Below, one piece after another: positions 1 through 8,975 of a DNA stretch of 64,000 nt. The stretch's first letter is position 1; each line of letters starts with the position of its first letter. Made by a program: the position numbers and the translations under genes. The DNA is from Bacillota bacterium. GTDB taxonomy: Bacteria; Bacillota; Clostridia; Lachnospirales; Lachnospiraceae. A model generated the notes under the pieces. The model made no database searches. It was given only the letters and a program-made list of their open reading frames with translations, and was not told where the DNA came from. The stretch covers positions 62,001 to 126,000 of the forward strand of contig JAFAGA010000047.1 of NCBI GenBank assembly GCA_023423045.1. The letters are read 5' to 3'.

Positions 1-124
1 CATATCCTGCCAACTTGTCTATGAGATAAATACTCAGATTCATGCACAATAACACTGATGTCAATATAACGGGCCATAATAAATATGCTCCAAGCGCACC
101 TCTAAGTTTTAGTCTACGGTTCAT
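1..124 (-). CDS. gdpP: GdpP-like c-di-AMP phosphodiesterase, N-terminal fragment cut by the window edge
   Basis: Only the first 41 codons lie in the window. The ATG at 122-124 has an AAGGAG ribosome site 8 nt upstream. The peptide starts with a basic stretch (MNRRLKLRGALGAY) and runs into a membrane segment (LLWPVILTSVLLCMNLSIYL). This resembles the start of clostridial GdpP/YybT proteins, which are membrane-bound PAS-GGDEF-DHH phosphodiesterases that degrade cyclic di-AMP. The family call rests on this short N-terminus and on the presence of rpsF-ssb-rpsR on the same strand, which often precede gdpP in Firmicutes. The diagnostic DHH domain lies outside the window, so another membrane protein cannot be excluded. 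Confidence 0.5.
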   Translation of the reverse strand, partial: MNRRLKLRGALGAYLLWPVILTSVLLCMNLSIYLIDKLAGY

Positions 125-302
125 AATAAATACTCCTTGAGTCTGGTATACAGAATTAATCGCAGCATGAATACAGGAACAACTTATAGAAATCTTTTGT
201 CTATGTACACAGGGACAGGTTGAATCGTCTTTCCGCCTATCTTGTACATTATAACATTAAAATACCATTCTTTAAAGACAAATTATCGAAACCATTTTTT
301 TG

Positions 303-331
303 ATTATAGCATATTCCACAGTATTTGTCAG
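303..331 (-). promoter_or_regulatory. Sigma-A promoter for the gdpP-like gene
   Basis: Reading the minus strand, a -35 box CTGACA (326-331) and a -10 box TATAAT (303-308) are 17 nt apart, and TG one base before the -10 makes it an extended -10. It lies about 180 nt before the ATG at 124. A second TATAAT-like box nearer the gene (within about 245-255) has no good -35. Confidence 0.55.
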
Positions 332-408
332 TTTCATTTCATAAATATTTACTTTACATTTTGATTATATTGACCGCATCCATCGTATTCTTAAAGCCAA
401 AAAATAAA

Positions 409-445
409 AAAAGCCGTTACATAAACTCCTCATGCAACGGCTTTT
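409..445 (-). terminator. Intrinsic terminator after ahpC-ahpF
   Basis: A 10-bp perfect stem (AAAAGCCGTT / AACGGCTTTT) with a 17-nt loop is followed on the minus strand by a T-rich tract. It lies 28 nt past the ahpF stop codon. A related AGCCG hairpin follows rpsR at 56421-56454. Confidence 0.8.
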
Positions 446-472
446 CTTCCCATCTTTTTATATGGTATCCTA

Positions 473-2002
473 TTAACTTCTTATAAGATAATCAAAAGCA
501 CTCAGCGCTGCGTTGGCGCCGGAACCCATGGATATGACAATCTGCTTATAGGGACTGTTGGAACAGTCGCCTGCGGCAAATACTCCCGGAAGATTGGTTG
601 AATTGTGGGGGTCTACCATGATTTCACCCATGCGGTTACGTTCGACCGTATCACCGAGCCAATCCGTATTCGCCACCAAACCGATCTGGACAAATACGCC
701 CTGCAGTCCGATATGGTGTTCTTCCCCTGTCCCACGATCCATATAAGTAATACCATCCACCTTATTGCTTCCGGTAATCTCCTTTGTCTGAACATTCTTC
801 AAAACCGTAACATTAGGCAGGCTGTAAAGACGTTGCTGAAGCACCGCATCCGCCTTAAGCTCCGGCAAAAACTCCAGAACCGTCACATGCTTGGCAATTC
901 CTGCAAGATCAATGGCTGCCTCAATACCGGAATTACCGCCTCCGATCACCGCCAAATCCTTATCCTTAAACAACGGGCCGTCACAATGGGGACAATATGC
1001 CACTCCCTTATTCTTGAATTCCTGCTCTCCGGGCACTCCGACATTCCTCCAGCGGGCTCCCGTAGAAAGAATCACTGTCTTACTCTTCAATACGGCACCG
1101 CTCTCAAGAGTAACCTCAAGAAACTCCTTCTTCTCCAAAGCCTTGGCACGCTGTCCGCTCATAATGTCCACAGGATATCTTTTAACATGCTCCTCCAGGT
1201 TGGCTGCCAGCTGCGGTCCTTCCACATAGGGGACGCTGATCAGATTCTCAATTCCAAGGGTATCTCTTACCTGTCCTCCAAAGCGTTCTGCTACAATACC
1301 GGTCCGTATTCCCTTTCTGGCGGCATAAATGGCCGCACTGGCACCTGCGGGCCCTCCTCCGACTACAAGCACGTCATAGGGCTCCTTTTGCTCCAGCTCC
1401 GAGGTATCCGGGGCACTTCCCAGCTTTGCAAGAATTTCCTCCAGGGTCATCCGGCCGCTTCCAAAGAATTCTCCGTTCAGGTAGACCGACGGCACCGCCA
1501 TAACGTCCTTGCTTTCGACTTCCTCCTTATAGGCGGCTCCGTCAATCATGGTGTGCGTAATGCCCGAATTATATATACTCATCAGATTCAGCGCCTGAAC
1601 CACTTCAGGGCAATTGTGGCAGCTTAAGCTGATATAGGTTTCAAAATGATATTGCTCTTTGATTCCTTTTATCTGGTCCAGTACCTTGGGTTCTACCTTC
1701 GGCGCTCTGCCGCTGACCTGAAGAAGAGCCAGCACCAAAGAAGTAAACTCATGACCCAGGGGGATACCCGCAAAGACCACTCCTGTATTCTCTCCCGGGC
1801 GGTTGACGCTAAAGCTCGGTATTCTGGCTAAAACTCCCCGGTCCACCTTGATCCTGGAGGACATGGAAGCCAATTCTTCTACCAGGTCCGCAAGCTTCCC
1901 GGAGGTATCATCGCCGCCTGTGCTCAGCTTAATCTCCACATCACCTTCCATGAGCTTTAGATACTCCTCCAGTTGTCCTTTAATCTCCGCATCCAGCATC
2001 AT
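473..2002 (-). CDS. ahpF: Alkyl hydroperoxide reductase subunit F (NADH-peroxiredoxin reductase)
   Basis: This cytoplasmic flavoprotein passes electrons from NAD(P)H to the peroxiredoxin AhpC. The 509-aa protein has the full AhpF layout. The N-terminal tandem thioredoxin fold carries a CHNC redox pair (C128/C131). An FAD-binding motif VVGGGPAG is near residue 215, the thioredoxin-reductase CPHC pair is near 335-340, and an NAD(P)-binding motif VIGGGNSG follows. The length matches typical AhpF (about 510-520 aa). The ATG at 2002 has AAGGAG 7 nt upstream. It lies 10 nt after ahpC, so the two form an operon transcribed from the ahpC promoter and ending at 409-445. No defect seen. Confidence 0.95.
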   Translation of the reverse strand: MMLDAEIKGQLEEYLKLMEGDVEIKLSTGGDDTSGKLADLVEELASMSSRIKVDRGVLARIPSFSVNRPGENTGVVFAGIPLGHEFTSLVLALLQVSGRAPKVEPKVLDQIKGIKEQYHFETYISLSCHNCPEVVQALNLMSIYNSGITHTMIDGAAYKEEVESKDVMAVPSVYLNGEFFGSGRMTLEEILAKLGSAPDTSELEQKEPYDVLVVGGGPAGASAAIYAARKGIRTGIVAERFGGQVRDTLGIENLISVPYVEGPQLAANLEEHVKRYPVDIMSGQRAKALEKKEFLEVTLESGAVLKSKTVILSTGARWRNVGVPGEQEFKNKGVAYCPHCDGPLFKDKDLAVIGGGNSGIEAAIDLAGIAKHVTVLEFLPELKADAVLQQRLYSLPNVTVLKNVQTKEITGSNKVDGITYMDRGTGEEHHIGLQGVFVQIGLVANTDWLGDTVERNRMGEIMVDPHNSTNLPGVFAAGDCSNSPYKQIVISMGSGANAALSAFDYLIRS

Positions 2003-2012
2003 AATTCACTCC

Positions 2013-2576
2013 TTAAATCTTGCCTACAAGATCGAGACTGGGCTTTAAGGTTGCTTCTCCCTCTTTCCACTTTGCAGGGCACACTTCACCGGGATTCTTT
2101 CTTACATACTGGGCTGCTTTTATCTTGTTAATAAGAATACTTGCATCACGTCCAATGCTTCCGGCATTAATTTCTACCGACTGGATCACCCCGTCTGGAT
2201 CTATAATGAAGGTACCGCGGTCGGCAACTCCGTCCGCCTCAATCAATACATCAAAGTTTCTTGAAATAGCATGGGAGGGATCACCGATCATGACATAGGT
2301 TATCTTCTTAATGGCTTCTGAGCTGTCATGCCATGCTTTATGGGTAAAATGAGTATCGGTGGAAACAGAATATACCTCTGCTCCAAGAGCCTTCAAAGCC
2401 TCATAATTATTCTGTAAATCCTCCAACTCTGTCGGGCATACGAAGGTAAAGTCTGCCGGATAGAAACAAACAATGCTCCACTTTCCTTTAAAATTCTGCT
2501 CCGTAACCTCTACAAATGCTCCGTTCTGATAAGCCTGTGCCTTGAAGGGCTTCACTTCTGTTCCGATTAATGACAT
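2013..2576 (-). CDS. ahpC: Alkyl hydroperoxide reductase subunit C (2-Cys peroxiredoxin)
   Basis: This peroxiredoxin reduces H2O2 and organic peroxides and is recycled by AhpF. The 187-aa protein is the usual AhpC length. The peroxidatic cysteine is in the motif DFTFVCPTELEDL (about residue 47) and the resolving cysteine is in NPGEVCPAKW near the C-terminus, as in the Prx1/AhpC class. The ATG at 2576 has an AGGAGG site about 9 nt upstream. It is the first gene of ahpC-ahpF, and its promoter carries a 25-bp palindrome that looks like a PerR/Fur-family operator, so peroxide induction is likely. Confidence 0.95.
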   Translation of the reverse strand: MSLIGTEVKPFKAQAYQNGAFVEVTEQNFKGKWSIVCFYPADFTFVCPTELEDLQNNYEALKALGAEVYSVSTDTHFTHKAWHDSSEAIKKITYVMIGDPSHAISRNFDVLIEADGVADRGTFIIDPDGVIQSVEINAGSIGRDASILINKIKAAQYVRKNPGEVCPAKWKEGEATLKPSLDLVGKI

Positions 2577-2604
2577 AATTAATTACCTCCTATGATTTAA
2601 TATG

Positions 2605-2633
2605 ATTATATTAGCTTTATGATCACTTTTCAA
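2605..2633 (-). promoter_or_regulatory. ahpC promoter
   Basis: On the minus strand, TTGAAA (2628-2633) and TATAAT (2605-2610) are exactly 17 nt apart. The -35 box overlaps the first two bases of the palindrome at 2632-2656, an arrangement that would let a bound repressor block RNA polymerase. Confidence 0.8.
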
Positions 2634-2656
2634 TAATAGTAATCATTACTATTATT
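2632..2656. promoter_or_regulatory. PerR/Fur-like operator upstream of ahpC
   Basis: A perfect 12+1+12 palindrome is centred on C2644 with the core TAATCATTA. This core agrees with the Bacillus PerR box (TTATAATNATTATAA) and with Fur boxes; 10 of the 14 fixed PerR-box positions match. Which Fur-family member binds cannot be told from sequence. The position, overlapping the -35 of a peroxide-defence operon, favours PerR. Confidence 0.65.
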
Positions 2657-2842
2657 ACTATAACAAATTATTTTTAAAAGTCAAGAGGTTAAATTAATTT
2701 TCCATGTTTTTCTTTCTCGCTTTTACGACAACCAGGTGATTATCCTGTCTTTTGCAGTTACTAATCGCCTGCAGGCGGATTACCCAAGCCAGTTTTTACG
2801 AACATCCGTATTTCCATTATGCTCCAAATGCAAAATCCCTTC
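2657..2842. other. Noncoding spacer between ahpC and ktrB
   Basis: The divergent ahpC-ktrB gap is 353 nt. It holds the ahpC promoter and operator at one end and the ktrB promoter at the other. The only structure seen between them is the 12-bp palindrome CGCCTGCAGGCG at 2766-2777, with partly paired flanks. No ORF or known RNA element was recognised. Confidence 0.4.
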
Positions 2843-2871
2843 TTGTCCCAATCCCTATAAACTGGTATACT
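2843..2871 (+). promoter_or_regulatory. ktrB promoter
   Basis: TTGTCC (2843-2848) and TATACT (2866-2871) are separated by 17 nt and lie 59 nt before the chosen ktrB start codon. Confidence 0.6.
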
Positions 2872-2929
2872 CTAACTGCACGAAATGTTAATTACTAATG
2901 TTATGACACTGTCATTACCGAGGAATTAT

Positions 2930-4300
2930 ATGAAAAAAATCTTAAACAAATCTATTCGCAGTTTAATCCCAAGACTTACCCCTGCAAAGATGATATTCGG
3001 GGGCTTCATTATCCTTATTCTTATTGGTGCTATCTTGCTGTGCCTGCCAATCAGCTCGGAACGCGGACAGTTCACAAATTTTATCGACGCTCTGTTTACT
3101 TCCGCTTCCTCCGTATGTATTACCGGCCTTGTGATTGCCGATACCAATACCCATTGGTCCTTCTTCGGAAAAATTATTATCCTGATTTTGGTCCAAACCG
3201 GCGCACTTGGTATTATGTCTGTTGTAACCTTGTTTTCTGCAATTACCGGCCGCGATCTTGGCCTTAGCCACAGATTAGCCTTAAAGGAATCCATCAGCAA
3301 CTTCACACTTGCCAATATTGTAACCATGTTCAAAGGTATCTTTAAAGCAACCATCCTCTTCGAGGCTATCGGCGCAATCCTTTTTTCCCTTACCTTTATC
3401 CCGGAATACGGGTGGAAAAAGGGAATAGGAAAAAGTATCTTTCAATCCGTATCCGCCTTCTGCAATGCGGGCTTTGATGTCTTGGGCAGCGGGAACGGCC
3501 AGTTTTTGAGCCTTTCCGGCTTTTATAAGGATTCCCTCCTCCTTATCGTCACCTCCATATTAATTATTATCGGAGGATTGGGTTTTATCGTATGGGATGA
3601 TTTATACCGAATCAGAAAATTTTCCAGATACACGCTGCACACCAAAATAGTTCTTCTTATGACAGCTGTCCTGATTGCGGCGGGGACCCTCGCTTTCTTT
3701 GTTTTGGAAGCGGACAATACCCTGCAAAAGGACTCTATGCCGGTTAAGCTGCTAAATTCTTTCTTCTTCTCTGTTTCCACAAGAACCGCCGGCTTTACTA
3801 CTTTTAATACAGGTGATATGCATCCCGCTTCCAGCATTGTGACGATCCTTTTAATGTTCATCGGGGCGGCGCCCGGTTCAACCGCAGGGGGAATAAAAAC
3901 AACCACCTTTTTTATTCTTATAATAACTGTCATCACCTATCTGAGAGGGGGAAAGGAGGTTCAAGCCTTTAAAAGAAGGATTACTCCCGATGTGATTAAT
4001 AAATCCATCGCGATTTTTATCCTGAGCCTGTTTCTGATCTTAATTACTGCCATAGTACTGCTGTACAATGATAAGATAAGCCTGGAGCAGGCACTGCTTG
4101 AAGCCACCTCCACCTTTTCCACCGCCGGGTTATCCACTGGCATCACTCCACAATTAAGCGGAATAAGCAAGCTGCAGTTAATCATTACCATGCTCCTGGG
4201 AAGAGTCGGAATTATCACTACCTTTACGGCCATTACAGGAAGCGCAGGAAAGAATAATATTACGTACCGGTATCCGGAGGGAAAAATAACAGTAGGTTAG
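2930..4300 (+). CDS. ktrB: TrkH/KtrB-family potassium uptake membrane protein
   Basis: This K+-translocating subunit of a Ktr/Trk system sits in the cytoplasmic membrane. The 456-aa protein contains the four pore-loop signatures of the superfamily, each with the filter glycine: SASSVCITGL, SAFCNAGFD, SVSTRTAGFTT and TSTFSTAGLSTG, spread between hydrophobic helices. The length fits KtrB (about 450 aa). An upstream in-frame ATG exists at 2885, but the ATG at 2930 is preceded by GAGG at 6 nt and starts with the typical basic MKKIL. It is followed after 9 nt by the regulatory subunit gene, and the pair has its own promoter. Confidence 0.92.
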   Translation: MKKILNKSIRSLIPRLTPAKMIFGGFIILILIGAILLCLPISSERGQFTNFIDALFTSASSVCITGLVIADTNTHWSFFGKIIILILVQTGALGIMSVVTLFSAITGRDLGLSHRLALKESISNFTLANIVTMFKGIFKATILFEAIGAILFSLTFIPEYGWKKGIGKSIFQSVSAFCNAGFDVLGSGNGQFLSLSGFYKDSLLLIVTSILIIIGGLGFIVWDDLYRIRKFSRYTLHTKIVLLMTAVLIAAGTLAFFVLEADNTLQKDSMPVKLLNSFFFSVSTRTAGFTTFNTGDMHPASSIVTILLMFIGAAPGSTAGGIKTTTFFILIITVITYLRGGKEVQAFKRRITPDVINKSIAIFILSLFLILITAIVLLYNDKISLEQALLEATSTFSTAGLSTGITPQLSGISKLQLIITMLLGRVGIITTFTAITGSAGKNNITYRYPEGKITVG

Positions 4301-4309
4301 GAGAAGCAT

Positions 4310-4960
4310 ATGAAATCATATCTTGTTTTGGGCTTGGGAAGATTTGGAATGAGCGTGGCACAAACGATTTATAATCTGGGCCATGAAGTGGTAGGTGTGG
4401 ACGAAAGTGAGAAGCTCGTTAATGAGTTCTCCCGATTAATAACCCATACCATACAGGCTGATATTACAGATGAGGATTTCCTGAAAGCAATGGATATCAG
4501 CAAATTTGATTCCGTAGTGGTGGCCGTCGGCTCCAACCTTCAGGTCAGCATCATGGTCACAGTTTTATTAAAGGAATTGTCCGCGAGATATATTCTTGTG
4601 AAAGCCCAGGATGATTTCCAGGCGAAAATATTATATAAGGTGGGAGCCGATAAGGTAATCCTGCCCGAGCAGGACATGGGCATCAAGGTGGCTCATAATC
4701 TTATGTCTGATTCTTTTTTTGAATTAATAGAGATTTCCCAGGATTACAGTATTACCAGTGTAAACGCGCCCGAATCATGGTGCGGCAAAACATTGGGTGA
4801 GCTGGCCGTCAGATCAAAATATGGAATCAATATTCTTGCCATCAAAGAAAAAGACCATACCAATGTGGTGCCCAATGCAAAAACCATGATCGGGAGCGAT
4901 ACTGTCATTACGATTTTAGGAATGAATCACGACTTGAAAAAATTCCAGAGCGTCCGATAA
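4310..4960 (+). CDS. ktrA: TrkA/KtrA-family K+ uptake regulatory subunit (RCK protein)
   Basis: This cytoplasmic ring-forming regulator gates the KtrB channel in response to nucleotides. The 216-aa protein begins with an RCK-N Rossmann domain (GLGRFGMSVA, then the acidic GVDES at the end of the second strand). A C-terminal RCK-C domain follows from about residue 140. The size is that of KtrA rather than the double-length TrkA. Its ribosome site GGAGAAG overlaps the ktrB stop region, indicating tight coupling. It faces the GH3 gene convergently across 74 bp in which I see no clear terminator. Confidence 0.92.
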   Translation: MKSYLVLGLGRFGMSVAQTIYNLGHEVVGVDESEKLVNEFSRLITHTIQADITDEDFLKAMDISKFDSVVVAVGSNLQVSIMVTVLLKELSARYILVKAQDDFQAKILYKVGADKVILPEQDMGIKVAHNLMSDSFFELIEISQDYSITSVNAPESWCGKTLGELAVRSKYGINILAIKEKDHTNVVPNAKTMIGSDTVITILGMNHDLKKFQSVR

Positions 4961-5034
4961 CCCCGGAAGCACCTCCATGCCTGCCTGGGTATTGCTTGCC
5001 GGATCCCAGACTCCGCTTCTGCAAAAGTTACGGA

Positions 5035-6927
5035 TTACTGAGTCCTCAGGCCATAGCCGATGGGATATAATAACCCCGAATCCTCCTTGCCAATATCTCC
5101 GGTACTCCTGTAGTAGGGCATAGCCAGCTTACCGGTAAAAGGAGCCTCTCCATACAGAACAGAAGCCACACCTGCCCCCTCGGTTCCCGGCAGATAGCAC
5201 ATTACAATACTATCCCATTGATCCGCGTAATCTGTAATAAGAACATTTCTCCCCGCAACCAGCAGAGCAATTACCGGTTTATTCAGAAGGTTAACCTTGT
5301 CGATGATATTTTTGTTGTCAGGATGGGCTTTCGATCCGGTAATGGAAAGATCCTGTGTGTCTCCCTCAAATTCGGCGTACGGAACCTCTCCAATGGCCAT
5401 AATGACCACATCCGCCTGGGCAGCTCTGTCCCAATCAGTTATGATTTCAATATCATGAGCCCCGGCATATTCCTGCAAGCCTTCTAATATTGTGGTACCC
5501 TGAGTGATCTTACCGTTATCTCCATCCAGCTGCCCCTGCCAGGACAAACCCCAGCCTCCGCACTGAAATCCCATATCATTGGCTGCAGGACCGGTAACAA
5601 AGATTCTCTGTCCCTTTTTCAGAGGAAGAAGCTCTCCTTCATTCTTAAGAAGTACCAGTGATTTTTCCACCAATTGCTTTGCCAGTGCACGGTATCCGCC
5701 GCTGCCCGGCTCACTGACCTCTTTCTCCGCCTTTTCCTGGTAAGGATCCTCAAATAAGCCCAGGTCAAACTTCACCGTTAATATCCTGCGGACCGCATCA
5801 TCAACTCTCTCTTCTGAAATCCTGCCGCCATTCACATTATTGATAATTGCATGGAGGGCATTCTTATATTGATTTGGCTCCATCAGCATATCCACGCCGG
5901 CATTAACCGCATTTGCGATTTTTTCCTGGAAGGTACTTCCGCTAAGGGCATTCATCGCCTCCCAGTCAGATACAACAAAGCCCGAAAACCCCAGCTCTCC
6001 CTTTAACACATCGGTAAGCAGATACTTGTTTTCATGCATCTTCAAACCATTATAGGAGCTGAAGGAGGCCATAACAATCCTGACCCCGGAATCTATCAAT
6101 GCCCGGTAGGGCTCCAAATGGATGCTGCGAAGCTCTTCCTCCGGCACCCTGGCATCTCCCCGGTCCAGCAGGGAATTAATTTCACCGGTTCCATACACGG
6201 TCCCCCCGTCGGCCAGATAATGCTTCGCCGTCGATACAACTCCGTTCTCCTGCTGCCCCTTTAAATATGCCTCCGCCAGGGATGCAACGATTGCCGGGTC
6301 ACTGGAATAGCTCTCATAGGTTCTCCCCCATCTGGGGTCCGTGCTCACTGCCAGGCAGGGACTAAAATTCCATAGGATATTGACCAGCTTCATCTCCTGG
6401 GCAACCGCAGCTCCCATCTGGTACATAAGCTCCGGATCATTTGCCGCACCCAGTCCTATATTATGCGGAAATACCACCGCTCCCTTCAGCAGGCCCAGCC
6501 CGTGGACCGCATCCACACCGTAGAGCATGGGTATCTTATGCGATGTTTCCATGGCTCCCTTTTGAAGCTCCTGAAACATCGTATTCCAGTCCGCAACAGT
6601 ATTATTCCCCGGATAAGAGCCTCCTCCGCTTAGGACCGAGCCCAGCGCCAGATCCGTCATCTCCTTTGGAGTAACCCGATTTCTTTCTGCCTGAAGCATC
6701 TGCCCCGCTTTTTCCATCAGAGACATCTGCTTCAAGAGACGATCTACTCTTTCCTGTGTGGGAAGCGCCGGATCGAGGTAGGACAGATCCGCCTCTTTTT
6801 CTTCCTGCCCGTTCTGCTTCTGTGTCTCCCCGCTGCCTTTTTCTGTTCCGGTATCAACCTTCTTACTGTCACATGCCGTAAACACCAGAAGCAGGAGCAC
6901 TAAAATCAATGCTGTTATTTTCTTCAT
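5035..6927 (-). CDS. Glycoside hydrolase family 3 lipoprotein, probable beta-glucosidase
   Basis: This retaining exo-acting GH3 probably releases glucose from the ends of beta-glucan oligosaccharides outside the membrane. The 630-aa precursor has a lipobox (LVFTAC, Cys19) and a charged linker to about residue 48. GH3 signatures follow: NFSPCLAVSTDPRWGRTYES (about 187-206), KH in STAKHYL, and the nucleophile Asp321 in GFVVSDWEAM. A second alpha/beta domain runs from about 420. It is the last gene of the beta-glucan operon, 47 bp after the GH16 gene. The ribosome site is weak (GAGGGTAGGGT). GH3 also contains xylosidases and N-acetylglucosaminidases; the GH16 neighbour supports beta-glucosidase. 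Confidence 0.88.
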   Translation of the reverse strand: MKKITALILVLLLLVFTACDSKKVDTGTEKGSGETQKQNGQEEKEADLSYLDPALPTQERVDRLLKQMSLMEKAGQMLQAERNRVTPKEMTDLALGSVLSGGGSYPGNNTVADWNTMFQELQKGAMETSHKIPMLYGVDAVHGLGLLKGAVVFPHNIGLGAANDPELMYQMGAAVAQEMKLVNILWNFSPCLAVSTDPRWGRTYESYSSDPAIVASLAEAYLKGQQENGVVSTAKHYLADGGTVYGTGEINSLLDRGDARVPEEELRSIHLEPYRALIDSGVRIVMASFSSYNGLKMHENKYLLTDVLKGELGFSGFVVSDWEAMNALSGSTFQEKIANAVNAGVDMLMEPNQYKNALHAIINNVNGGRISEERVDDAVRRILTVKFDLGLFEDPYQEKAEKEVSEPGSGGYRALAKQLVEKSLVLLKNEGELLPLKKGQRIFVTGPAANDMGFQCGGWGLSWQGQLDGDNGKITQGTTILEGLQEYAGAHDIEIITDWDRAAQADVVIMAIGEVPYAEFEGDTQDLSITGSKAHPDNKNIIDKVNLLNKPVIALLVAGRNVLITDYADQWDSIVMCYLPGTEGAGVASVLYGEAPFTGKLAMPYYRSTGDIGKEDSGLLYPIGYGLRTQ

Positions 6928-6974
6928 ACCCTACCCTCATTCCATCTGTAATTCACATCTCTACCATTCAGATA

Positions 6975-7946
6975 TTAATTTGCTCCTTCTGCCTGCCGCC
7001 CTTCTATCAGCCGGTTAATTTCCTCACTCTGATATACTCTCACATAGTCTACCAGCATCTGCCTGGGGAATATCTCTTCATCCACACCCTTTACTCCTCC
7101 CCAGTCTCCGCCCACTGCAATATTCAGAAGCAGGTGCATTCTCTGATCAAAGGGCCATTCCTTATAGGTGGGATTCGGTTTATATTTGACCGGTTCAAAG
7201 GTAAAATACTTCTCTCCGTCAATATATGCCATAATTTTATCCGGAAGCCATTCCACCATATAAACATGGAAGTCCTCACTGACCCCCTCCACATATTTTG
7301 ATTCTGATTTCTGCGTATTGATTTTATGGTAGTAGGACTGCGTATGCACCGAAGCATGAACCCGGTTCATATCATATCCCACATGCTCCATGATATCAAT
7401 TTCGCCGGAAGCGGGCCAGTTCCCATAGACCCAGTCCGTGGGGAGCATCCAAATTGCAGGCCAGGTCCCCCGCCCCTCCGGTAATTTTGCCCTCACCTCA
7501 ATCTTGCCGTAGAGCCAGTCTCCCTTCCCTTTGGTGATCATCCGGGCCGAGGTGTACCCCATTCCCTGATACTCTTCCTTTCTGGCTTCAATCACCAGAT
7601 TCCCATCCTCCACATAGGCATTCTTATCCGGAGTATAATATTGGAGTTCGCGGTTTCCCCAACCGCTCCCGCCTACATCATAATTCCATTTGGTGTCATC
7701 GGGCAGCCCTTCATAATCAAACTCATCGGACCAGGCCAGCTCATAGGTTAATCCCTCATAATCATAATCGTAATTCTTTGCCTTCAGGTCCTCTTCGGCG
7801 ACCTCTTCCATCTTGTTGGGATCGACATAAGCATCGGATACTTTGCCGCCGGTTCGAAAACCGCTCTCCTTCCGGCATGCGGCACAGAACAGGCATAATA
7901 AAATGCACCCTGACGTTACCGCAATCCTATGTACTCCTTTTCTCAT
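6975..7946 (-). CDS. Glycoside hydrolase family 16 lipoprotein, laminarinase/lichenase type endo-beta-glucanase
   Basis: This enzyme probably cleaves beta-1,3 or mixed-linkage beta-1,3-1,4-glucans outside the cell. The 323-aa protein starts with a hydrophobic signal ending in FCAAC, a plausible lipobox at Cys24, followed by a short acidic spacer. The GH16 catalytic domain begins near residue 70 (WSDEFDYEG). Its active-site strand is SGEIDIMEHVG, with Glu182 as nucleophile and Glu187 as acid/base. The spacing with the extra Met is that of the beta-bulge, laminarinase-like group. AAGGGG lies 5 nt before the ATG. Its position between importer genes and a GH3 gene suggests cleavage, import and final hydrolysis in one operon. 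Confidence 0.9.
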   Translation of the reverse strand: MRKGVHRIAVTSGCILLCLFCAACRKESGFRTGGKVSDAYVDPNKMEEVAEEDLKAKNYDYDYEGLTYELAWSDEFDYEGLPDDTKWNYDVGGSGWGNRELQYYTPDKNAYVEDGNLVIEARKEEYQGMGYTSARMITKGKGDWLYGKIEVRAKLPEGRGTWPAIWMLPTDWVYGNWPASGEIDIMEHVGYDMNRVHASVHTQSYYHKINTQKSESKYVEGVSEDFHVYMVEWLPDKIMAYIDGEKYFTFEPVKYKPNPTYKEWPFDQRMHLLLNIAVGGDWGGVKGVDEEIFPRQMLVDYVRVYQSEEINRLIEGRQAEGAN

Positions 7947-7989
7947 AAAATCCCCTTTCTATTAAATTCATAGTATACCTGCCTGCAGC

Positions 7990-8973
7990 CTATTCGCCCG
8001 TAATTCCCGTATTTTCGATGCCCTGAATGAACTGCTTCTGCACAAAGGCATACAAAATTAACATGGGCAGGATGGAAATCAGGGTGGCGCTCATCTTATA
8101 AGCTTCGTTAATCCGAAACTGCGCCGTTCCCCGGCCGGAAGATGCATAGGATACAAAAGCGCTGTCAAACATGTTCAGCTTCGCCGGAAGAAGAGTGATG
8201 CTGTCCCTTACCAGCGTTCCGGTTACATAGGTCTCGTTCCAGTTCCATACGAAGGAAAACAGAAAAACAACCAGTACCGTGGAGGCAGAAAGCTTCAATG
8301 CAATCTGAATAAATACCTGCAGAGGATTCGCCCCGTCAATCATTGCCGCCTCATCCAGGGAGTAGGGAATCAGATTAAAGAAGTTATAAAATATTAAAAT
8401 GAGTATTGTTGAATTAACTCCCTGGCCGGATAATGCCATCAGCACCTGAGGGATCGGCGTCCCGATCAGGTTAAAGCCAAGGATATTCTGCCCTGCAATA
8501 AACAGCATCAGCCGTGGTATCATCAACAGCGGAACCGGTATAATGAAGGCCAGAATAATTAAGATAAGCCATATGTTCTTAAACCGGAAACGGAACCTGG
8601 ACAGAGCAAAGCCGGTCAGAGCCGACACCAGAGTCTGACAGCAGGCCAGCAGGGCAGAAAACCAGATGGAATTCACGATGGTTTTCTTCAAATCCAATAC
8701 CTTACCTGCGATAATCAGGTTTTCTACGGAAGGCATCCGGGGCAGCCACTCCACCGAGGGGTCTATTACATCCTTATAGGACATAAGAGACATGGAAACC
8801 ATCTTCAACAAAGGCTGCAGGTAAATAAAGCTGATGCATACCAAAACAAAATAAATGCATAATTTCAAAAAGACATGAAATTTATTCTTCCTGACCAGCT
8901 TTCGGAGCCAATTCCCGGCTCCCGTAGAAGTACGGCCCCCGAAGGGCCACTTATTTAATAATTCTCGTTTCAT
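7990..8973 (-). CDS. Carbohydrate ABC transporter permease, MalG-type (second pair)
   Basis: This inner-membrane permease belongs to a CUT1 sugar importer. Although the frame is open to 9222, the real start is the ATG at 8973 (MKRELLNKWPFGG): GGAGG lies upstream in the end of the preceding gene, and the extra upstream residues are antisense-like and unlike a permease. The 327-aa product has six predicted helices and a cytoplasmic EAA loop (DEAAMIDGANPLQVFIQIAL). The usual proline ending of that loop is not obvious. It follows its MalF-type partner with a 2-nt gap and precedes the GH16 gene by 43 bp. Confidence 0.9.
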   Translation of the reverse strand: MKRELLNKWPFGGRTSTGAGNWLRKLVRKNKFHVFLKLCIYFVLVCISFIYLQPLLKMVSMSLMSYKDVIDPSVEWLPRMPSVENLIIAGKVLDLKKTIVNSIWFSALLACCQTLVSALTGFALSRFRFRFKNIWLILIILAFIIPVPLLMIPRLMLFIAGQNILGFNLIGTPIPQVLMALSGQGVNSTILILIFYNFFNLIPYSLDEAAMIDGANPLQVFIQIALKLSASTVLVVFLFSFVWNWNETYVTGTLVRDSITLLPAKLNMFDSAFVSYASSGRGTAQFRINEAYKMSATLISILPMLILYAFVQKQFIQGIENTGITGE

Positions 8974-8975
8974 TC

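Noticed and set aside
605..1627. Plus-strand open frame of 340 codons opposite ahpF
   Set aside because: It is antisense to a full-length, motif-complete ahpF, has no ribosome site and its translation resembles no family.
4961..5034. Terminator between ktrA and the GH3 gene
   Set aside because: Only short, weak complementarities were seen and no T tract, so no terminator is claimed.
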